Assembly (NCBI GenBank): GCA_025357995.1
Contig: JANYLF010000215.1
Location: 1 to 10,774 of the forward strand
Reading direction: 5' to 3'
Origin: Acidimicrobiia bacterium
GTDB lineage: Bacteria; Actinomycetota; Acidimicrobiia; IMCC26256; JAENVU01
DNA length: 10,774 nt
A program made the translations under genes and the position numbers. How positions within the stretch are numbered: position 1 is the stretch's first letter; each line of letters opens with the position of its first letter. A model generated the notes under the pieces. The model saw only the letters and a program-made list of their open reading frames with translations, searched no databases and was not told the origin of the DNA. This document shows positions 6,122 to 10,774 of the stretch, piece by piece.

Positions 6122-8112
6122 GCCAGCCGAGAATCGAGTATCAGCCGGCGCTCGACGGGCTACGCGCGCTGGCCGTCGCCGCCGTCATCGCGTACCACCT
6201 CGGCTATCCATGGGCCCAGGGTGGCTTCCTCGGGGTCGACGCCTTCTTCGTCCTTTCTGGATACCTCATCACGTCGTTGTTGCTCGCGGAGCGTTCCGAT
6301 ACCGGACGCGTCTCGCTCCGCGGCTTCTGGACGCGGCGCGCCCGACGACTCCTACCGGCGCTGTTCGTCATGCTCACCGCGGTCTGTCTGTGCGCGGCGG
6401 TCGCGGTCCCCGACATCCAGCTCGGGACACTCCGTGGCGACGCGTTCGCGGCGATCTTCTACGTCTCGAACTGGCACGCCATCTCGGCCGGCCAGTCGTA
6501 CTTCTCGTTGTTCGCCGCGCCGCTGCCCCTGGCGCATCTCTGGTCGCTTGCGATTGAAGAGCAGTTCTACCTCCTGTGGCCGCTGATCGTCCTCGGACTC
6601 CTGAGGCTGAGCGGCGGCACCCGACGCGGGCTGTGGATCGGGACGATTGGCGGAATTGTCGGGTCTCAGATCGCAATGACGCTCCTGTATTCGGACTCCA
6701 ATCCGTCGCGCGCGTACTACGGGACGGAGGCGCGGGCCCACACCATCCTGATCGGCTGTCTGCTCGCATTGATCATCCGCGCCCGACCCGATCTCACGGC
6801 GCGGGCGGGAATCGCGCTCCAAGCGGTCGGCGTGGTCGCCCTCGGTGCCGTCGTGACCGCTTTCAAATTCGGCGATGCGAGCGCCAGGTACTTCAACGGC
6901 GGCAGCCTCGCGTTCGCGATCGGGGTCGCGTTGGTGATCGCCGCGGCGACCGCGCCGCGCGGGCCACTCCGAACGGTGTTGTCCATTGCACCCGTGCGCT
7001 ACATCGGGCGAATCTCCTACGGGCTCTATCTCTGGCATTGGCCCGTCATCGTGTACATGACCGAGGCGCGCGTCGGTCTGAGTTCGAACGCGCTCAACGT
7101 CGCTCGGCTCGTCGTCACGTTCGCAATCACGATCGCGTCGTTCCACCTCATCGAAGCGCCGATACTTCGAGGCACTGGCCGCCTTGGTCGCGTCCGAGTC
7201 CGGTCGGCGCTCCTCCCGGTCGGCCTGAGTGTGGTGGTCGCGAGTGTGTTGATCGGGACCGCGGGCGCGACCTCGCCGACACGCGTGCTCGGCCGGGTGA
7301 CCGGCTCACTCGGCATATGTGGATCGGCGCCAAGTTTCGAAATCCGCGACGCCACTCGTGAGCTCCGTCGCCTTGGACACATTTCTGCGCCCGCGCCGAT
7401 CGGAGGCCGACGACGGCTCGCGGTGTTCGGCGACTCGCGGGCGTGCTCGATCCTCACCGGACTCGAGCTCGTCGGTCGCGAAGTGCACGCGACGGTGGCG
7501 AACGGCGCGATCCTCGGCTGCGGGATCGTGGCCGGCACGATCACTCCTACGAACCACATGATGATTCGATCGTGGGCATTGGGTTGCCCGGACCGCGTCA
7601 ATCGCATCGTCGATCACGTCACGGCCGCGTCACATCCGGAGGTGATGCTCTGGCTCTCCGGGTGGGAACTCGCCGACCTCGACGCCGGGGGCCACGACGC
7701 CGTGTTCGGGACTCCCGAGCACCGCCAGCTCCTGCTTGACCGCATGGAGGCGCTCTACCGGCGGGCTCGCGCGCCGGGCCGCAAGCTCGTCATCCTGACC
7801 CTGCCCGAGGAATCGCCGGGCACCGACTATTCGCCGACCAAGGAAGTCGGGCCACGCACCGCGATCCTCAACGCGATCTTCCGCGAGTTCGCGAGTCGTC
7901 ACCCCGCTGATGTCGCCATCGTCGACTTCGCCCGCCACCTGTGTCCGACCGGCCAACCGTGCTCACCGCAGCACGACGGCATCCACCCGCGGCCGCGCGA
8001 CGGCATCCACTTCTCGGCCGAGGGTTCCGCCTGGGCCGCTAAATGGCTCTGGCCACAGCTGCTGGCGATCTGGCCGGAGCCAGCTTCTCCCACATCGAGT
8101 CCTCGCCAGTAG
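6118..8112 (+). CDS. Acyltransferase-3 / SGNH fusion protein, OafA-like (copy 2)
   Basis: A 664-residue paralogue of the preceding gene, similar along its whole length and about 80% identical over the first 160 residues by eye. The same motifs occur: Arg16/His27 in R-X10-H, FFVLSGYLI, the EEQFYL block, Ser440 (GDS) and Asp628/His631 (DGIHFS). All six cysteines of the SGNH domain are conserved. The ATG at 6118 overlaps the TGA of copy 1 (ATGA), implying translational coupling. An upstream in-frame start near 5992 exists but would lie inside copy 1 and lacks homology to copy 1's N-terminus, so it is rejected. The copies differ most in the first extracytoplasmic loop, the linker after the last membrane helix, and around the second half of the SGNH domain. 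They may act on different positions or acceptors, or as a heteromer; neither is shown. The stop codon doubles as part of a possible -10 box for glpX. Confidence 0.93.
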   Translation: MSQPRIEYQPALDGLRALAVAAVIAYHLGYPWAQGGFLGVDAFFVLSGYLITSLLLAERSDTGRVSLRGFWTRRARRLLPALFVMLTAVCLCAAVAVPDIQLGTLRGDAFAAIFYVSNWHAISAGQSYFSLFAAPLPLAHLWSLAIEEQFYLLWPLIVLGLLRLSGGTRRGLWIGTIGGIVGSQIAMTLLYSDSNPSRAYYGTEARAHTILIGCLLALIIRARPDLTARAGIALQAVGVVALGAVVTAFKFGDASARYFNGGSLAFAIGVALVIAAATAPRGPLRTVLSIAPVRYIGRISYGLYLWHWPVIVYMTEARVGLSSNALNVARLVVTFAITIASFHLIEAPILRGTGRLGRVRVRSALLPVGLSVVVASVLIGTAGATSPTRVLGRVTGSLGICGSAPSFEIRDATRELRRLGHISAPAPIGGRRRLAVFGDSRACSILTGLELVGREVHATVANGAILGCGIVAGTITPTNHMMIRSWALGCPDRVNRIVDHVTAASHPEVMLWLSGWELADLDAGGHDAVFGTPEHRQLLLDRMEALYRRARAPGRKLVILTLPEESPGTDYSPTKEVGPRTAILNAIFREFASRHPADVAIVDFARHLCPTGQPCSPQHDGIHPRPRDGIHFSAEGSAWAAKWLWPQLLAIWPEPASPTSSPRQ

Positions 8113-8115
8113 AAT
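8110..8115 (+). promoter_or_regulatory. Possible -10 box for leaderless glpX, overlapping the upstream stop codon
   Basis: TAGAAT begins with the TAG stop of the upstream acyltransferase and ends 6 nt before the glpX ATG at 8122. It fits the actinobacterial TANNNT pattern at the spacing expected for a start site on the A of ATG. There is no Shine-Dalgarno sequence in front of the ATG, which supports leaderless translation. No recognisable -35 is seen about 17 bp upstream. With only one short element the call is tentative. Confidence 0.45.
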
Positions 8116-8121
8116 CTCTCG

Positions 8122-9114
8122 ATGGAATCTGCCCCGCAACTGCCCGACCGCAACCTGGCGATGGACTTGGCCCGCGCCACCGAAGCCGCGGCGCTCGCAG
8201 CCGGTCGGTGGTTCGGTCGAGGCGACAAGAACGGAGCCGACGGTGCCGCCGTCGACGCGATGCGCCTCGTCCTCAACTCCGTTCCCATGGAGGGTGTCGT
8301 CGTCATCGGCGAGGGCGAAAAGGACGAAGCCCCAATGCTCTTCAACGGTGAGGAGATCGGCGCCGGTGGTCCGGCCGTCGACATCGCCGTCGACCCCATC
8401 GACGGCACCACGCTGGCCTCGCTCGGACGGAACAACGCCATCTCGGTCATCGCCGTCGCCGAGCGCGGCACGATGTTCGACCCCGGACCGTGTGTCTACA
8501 TGGACAAGATCGCCGTGGGACCCGAAGCAGTCGACGTCGTCGACCTCGACGCGCCGATCAAGGCGAACCTGGAGGCCGTCGCCAAAGCAAAAGGGGAGAG
8601 GATCCACGACGTCACCGCGGTCATCCTCGACCGGCCTCGCCACGAGGACATCATCCGCCAGTGCCGCGAGGCCGGAGCCCGTATCCGACTCATCCAGGAC
8701 GGCGACATCGCCGGCGCGATCTCGGTGGCGACGCCAGGCTCGGGTTCGGACATCCTCTTCGGCATCGGCGGCACCCCCGAGGGCGTGACCGCAGCCTGCG
8801 CGCTCCTCTGCACCGGTGGATCGATCATCGGTCGGCTATGGCCGCGCAACGACGACGAAAAGCGCGCGGCACTCGACGCCGGCTACGACCTCGATCGCAT
8901 CCTCACCACCACCGACCTCGTCTCCGGCGAAGAAGTCTTCTTCGCGGCGACCGGCATCTCCGACGGTGATCTGCTGAAGGGTGTCCACTACCGCGGTGAC
9001 GGCGCGAGCACCGAGAGCCTCGTGATGCGGGCGAAGTCAGGAACGATCCGCACGATCCACTCCGAGCACCGCTGGCAGAAGTTGATGCGTTACTCCGCGG
9101 TCAAGTTCGACTGA
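8122..9114 (+). CDS. glpX: Fructose-1,6-bisphosphatase, class II (GlpX type)
   Basis: A complete 330-residue protein, the family's normal length. It hydrolyses fructose 1,6-bisphosphate to fructose 6-phosphate and phosphate in gluconeogenesis, with Mg2+ or Mn2+, in the cytoplasm. Diagnostic blocks are GEGEKDEAPM (63-72) and DPIDGTT (91-97), which provide metal ligands and catalytic acids, DGDIAGAI (193-200), and GGTPEG (216-221). In Actinobacteria this class is usually the main FBPase. The ATG at 8122 begins the conserved N-terminus (DRNLAMDL...). It lies 9 bp after the second acyltransferase but lacks a Shine-Dalgarno and has TAGAAT just upstream, so it may be transcribed separately despite its operon-like position. 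Its 3' end overlaps the convergent methyltransferase gene by 14 bp. Confidence 0.97.
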   Translation: MESAPQLPDRNLAMDLARATEAAALAAGRWFGRGDKNGADGAAVDAMRLVLNSVPMEGVVVIGEGEKDEAPMLFNGEEIGAGGPAVDIAVDPIDGTTLASLGRNNAISVIAVAERGTMFDPGPCVYMDKIAVGPEAVDVVDLDAPIKANLEAVAKAKGERIHDVTAVILDRPRHEDIIRQCREAGARIRLIQDGDIAGAISVATPGSGSDILFGIGGTPEGVTAACALLCTGGSIIGRLWPRNDDEKRAALDAGYDLDRILTTTDLVSGEEVFFAATGISDGDLLKGVHYRGDGASTESLVMRAKSGTIRTIHSEHRWQKLMRYSAVKFD

Positions 9115-9862
9115 CCGCTGCGCCCTTCCGACGTGCGACCACGAGCATGCTGTCACGCAAGGACGGCGGAAGGTGCCGATACACCCGGTTCTGGACGTTG
9201 CCGATCAGCCGGTTCTTCCCGGTCCGTCCTCGCGAGTCCAGCAGGCTCACCATCTGCGAGCTGACCAGCTCGAAACCAGCCCCTTCGATGTACGCGTCCA
9301 TCTCGCGCTGGGTGTACTCACGGAAGTGCAACGGATTCGTGGGATCCTCGTTGATCAGGTGGAACGGGTTGCGCCCGGCCAAGATATGGAAGCGGCGGCC
9401 CAGGGCGACGCCATTCGGCGTGCCCAAGACGAGCAGTCCTCCGGGAACGAGCAAGGAGCGAACGAACGCGAGCACCCGGGCCGGCGATGTATGCATGTGC
9501 TCGATAATCTCGCCCATGATGACGAGGTCGTACGGCTCGTCGACCGCGATCCACTTTTCCTCGTACTGGCTGTCGTTGAGGTCGAACTCGTAGTGGCGGC
9601 TGGCGAAAGCCGCGAAGCCGAGCGAGTCGAGGCCGAGGGTGTCGACCGGGACGGCCAAGCACTCCGTCAACAGAGTGGTGAGCGGCGAGGGTCCGATATC
9701 GATCACCCGGGGCGGCACCGGGAGGTCGAGCGCGGTCGCCGTCTCGACCATGTACCCGAATCGACGCGCGTGCATCGCGGTGTACCCGACATGGGCGAAA
9801 CGGTCACGGATTTCGCTCTCGGTCGGGACTGGCATTCGCTGACCCGCGGCTGGCTTGTCCAT
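9101..9862 (-). CDS. Class I SAM-dependent methyltransferase
   Basis: A 253-residue protein with a Rossmann-type SAM-binding fold. Motif I is VIDIGPS (53-59), a degenerate form of the usual glycine-rich loop. An acidic residue for the ribose, Asp79, follows in GLD. YDLVIMGEIIEH (111-122) and VPGGLLVLGTPN (139-150) complete the core. The later segment rich in His, Asn and Pro (NPFHLINEDPTNPLHFREY) is common in methyltransferases near cell-envelope glycan genes, but the substrate is not identifiable. The ATG at 9862 is chosen because GAGGGA stands 4 nt before it. An alternative GTG at 9904 overlaps the atpC stop (GTGA) and would add 14 residues and couple translation to atpC. The gene therefore looks like the last member of the ATP synthase operon. 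Its end overlaps glpX by 14 bp, tail to tail. Confidence 0.88.
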   Translation of the reverse strand: MDKPAAGQRMPVPTESEIRDRFAHVGYTAMHARRFGYMVETATALDLPVPPRVIDIGPSPLTTLLTECLAVPVDTLGLDSLGFAAFASRHYEFDLNDSQYEEKWIAVDEPYDLVIMGEIIEHMHTSPARVLAFVRSLLVPGGLLVLGTPNGVALGRRFHILAGRNPFHLINEDPTNPLHFREYTQREMDAYIEGAGFELVSSQMVSLLDSRGRTGKNRLIGNVQNRVYRHLPPSLRDSMLVVARRKGAAVSRT

Positions 9863-9900
9863 AATCTCCCTCGACCGGCCGATGCTATCGGGAGGCGTCG

Positions 9901-10293
9901 TCACCCCGTTGCCGCGACCTCGAGGCGAAGTTCGGCTCGGGCCAGGGCACCGACTGCCTCTGCATCGTCCGCATCGGCGGCCACTCGTTGGGCCGCGTTC
10001 TCTTGCGCGGTCCGCGCGCGCACCACGTCGACCTGCTCGGGAAGCTCCGCAACGTCCGAAAGGATCGTCACGTGATCACCGCTGACCTCAACGAATCCGC
10101 CGTGGACCGCGACCGCGACCTCACCCTTCTCCGGAAGGATGACGCGGACCTTCGCCACGCCGAGTGCGCCGACGAACGGGACGTGACCGGGAAGGAAAGC
10201 GATCTCACCGTCGGTCGTACGACACACGACCATCTCGGCATCGCCCTGGTAAAGGACGCGCTCCGGGGAGACGAGCTGTACGGCGAACGGCAT
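9901..10293 (-). CDS. atpC: F1Fo ATP synthase epsilon subunit
   Basis: A complete 130-residue protein of normal length for the family. The N-terminal beta-sandwich (about 1-85) begins FAVQLVSPERVLYQGDAEMV and includes the characteristic GEIAFLPGHVPFVGAL block, followed by HGGFVEVSGDHVTILSD. The C-terminal Ala/Glu/Arg-rich part (about 88-126) is the two-helix domain that in other species inhibits ATP hydrolysis. The subunit is part of the central stalk, linking rotation of the c-ring to the catalytic sites. It lies 2 bp after the atpD stop, as in most bacterial atp operons, and its own stop overlaps a possible GTG start of the methyltransferase. Confidence 0.97.
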   Translation of the reverse strand: MPFAVQLVSPERVLYQGDAEMVVCRTTDGEIAFLPGHVPFVGALGVAKVRVILPEKGEVAVAVHGGFVEVSGDHVTILSDVAELPEQVDVVRARTAQENAAQRVAADADDAEAVGALARAELRLEVAATG

Positions 10294-10295
10294 GA

Positions 10296-10774
10296 TCAGC
10301 CCTCTTCGAGCGTCTTCGCCTTGGCGAGCACACTCTCCACGCCACCGACGTTGAAGAACGCCTGCTCGGGGATCTCGTCGAGTTCACCGTTGACGAGGGC
10401 CTCGAAGCTCTCGACCGTCTCCTCCACCGGCACGAAGATGCCGGGCAGACCGGTGAAGACCTCGCCGACGAAGAACGGCTGGCTCAGGAACCGCTGGATC
10501 TTGCGGGCCCGACTCACCGTGACCTTGTCGTCCTCGGAAAGTTCGTCGAGACCGAGGATGGCGATGATGTCCTGGAGCTCCTTGTACCGCTGGAGTACCT
10601 CCTGGACCCTGCGGGCAACGTCGTAGTGACGCTGACCGACGACCTCGGGCGCAAGAATGTTCGAGGTCGACGCCAACGGGTCCACGGCCGGGTAGATGCC
10701 GAGCGCCGCGATCTGGCGGGAGAGTTCGGTGGTCGCGTCGAGGTGCGTAAAGGTGGTGAACGGCGCGGGGTCGG
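10296..10774 (-). CDS. atpD: F1Fo ATP synthase beta subunit, C-terminal part (5' end outside window)
   Basis: The frame is open from the right edge to a TGA at 10298-10296, giving about 158 residues of the C-terminal third of the catalytic beta subunit. Diagnostic stretches are THLDATTELSRQIAALGIYPAVDP, followed by the DPLAS/SNIL region, then QRYKELQDIIAILGLDELSEDD (the DELSEED-type segment, here DELSEDD) and SRARKIQRFLSQPFFVGEVFTG. The nucleotide-binding P-loop lies upstream, outside the window. atpC follows after 2 bp, so the leftward atp operon order atpD-atpC is standard. Confidence 0.97.
   Translation of the reverse strand, partial: DPAPFTTFTHLDATTELSRQIAALGIYPAVDPLASTSNILAPEVVGQRHYDVARRVQEVLQRYKELQDIIAILGLDELSEDDKVTVSRARKIQRFLSQPFFVGEVFTGLPGIFVPVEETVESFEALVNGELDEIPEQAFFNVGGVESVLAKAKTLEEG

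Noticed and set aside
1..10774. CRISPR arrays, tRNA/rRNA genes, insertion sequences, phage or defence genes
   Set aside because: No regularly spaced repeats, cloverleaf sequences, transposase or integrase genes, or terminal inverted repeats were seen; all substantial sequence is accounted for by chromosomal-type genes.

Overview
The window is GC-rich, gene-dense and lacks RNA genes, mobile elements and CRISPR arrays. Several features suggest a high-GC Actinomycetota member, possibly Acidimicrobiia-like: a class II fructose-1,6-bisphosphatase of actinobacterial type, a luciferase-like oxidoreductase, TANNNT-type -10 boxes set directly upstream of start codons, and overall codon use. The lineage is an inference from protein style; no marker gene is present.

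Left third (1-4083): two divergent transcription units share a 51-bp intergenic region. Leftward are a short-chain dehydrogenase and then, 25 bp on, the large subunit of a B12-dependent acyl-CoA mutase that runs off the left edge. Rightward are a TetR-family regulator and, 19 bp on, a luciferase-like monooxygenase. The intergenic region carries a 9-bp inverted repeat lying over the promoters, so the TetR protein probably controls both units. The mutase has the substrate-pocket residues of isobutyryl-CoA mutase (Phe/Gln) rather than of methylmalonyl-CoA mutase (Tyr/Arg). This makes the locus look like a small regulated acyl-CoA catabolic cluster of unknown substrate.

Middle (4157-8112): two tandem paralogues each encode an OafA-like membrane acyltransferase-3 domain fused to a C-terminal SGNH domain. 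They overlap by ATGA and look like the product of a gene duplication. They probably O-acylate a surface or exported glycan.

Right third: glpX (8122-9114) follows 9 bp after the second acyltransferase and seems to have its own leaderless promoter overlapping that gene's stop codon. It converges, with a 14-bp overlap, on a leftward unit made of the atpD 3' end, atpC and a SAM-dependent methyltransferase. This is the tail of the F1Fo ATP synthase operon with a methyltransferase gene added behind atpC.

No stretch above 300 bp lacks a gene. The largest intergenic gap is 73 bp (4084-4156). The most notable signals are the mutase pocket residues, the operator/promoter architecture at 2330-2368, and the duplicated acyltransferase-SGNH pair.
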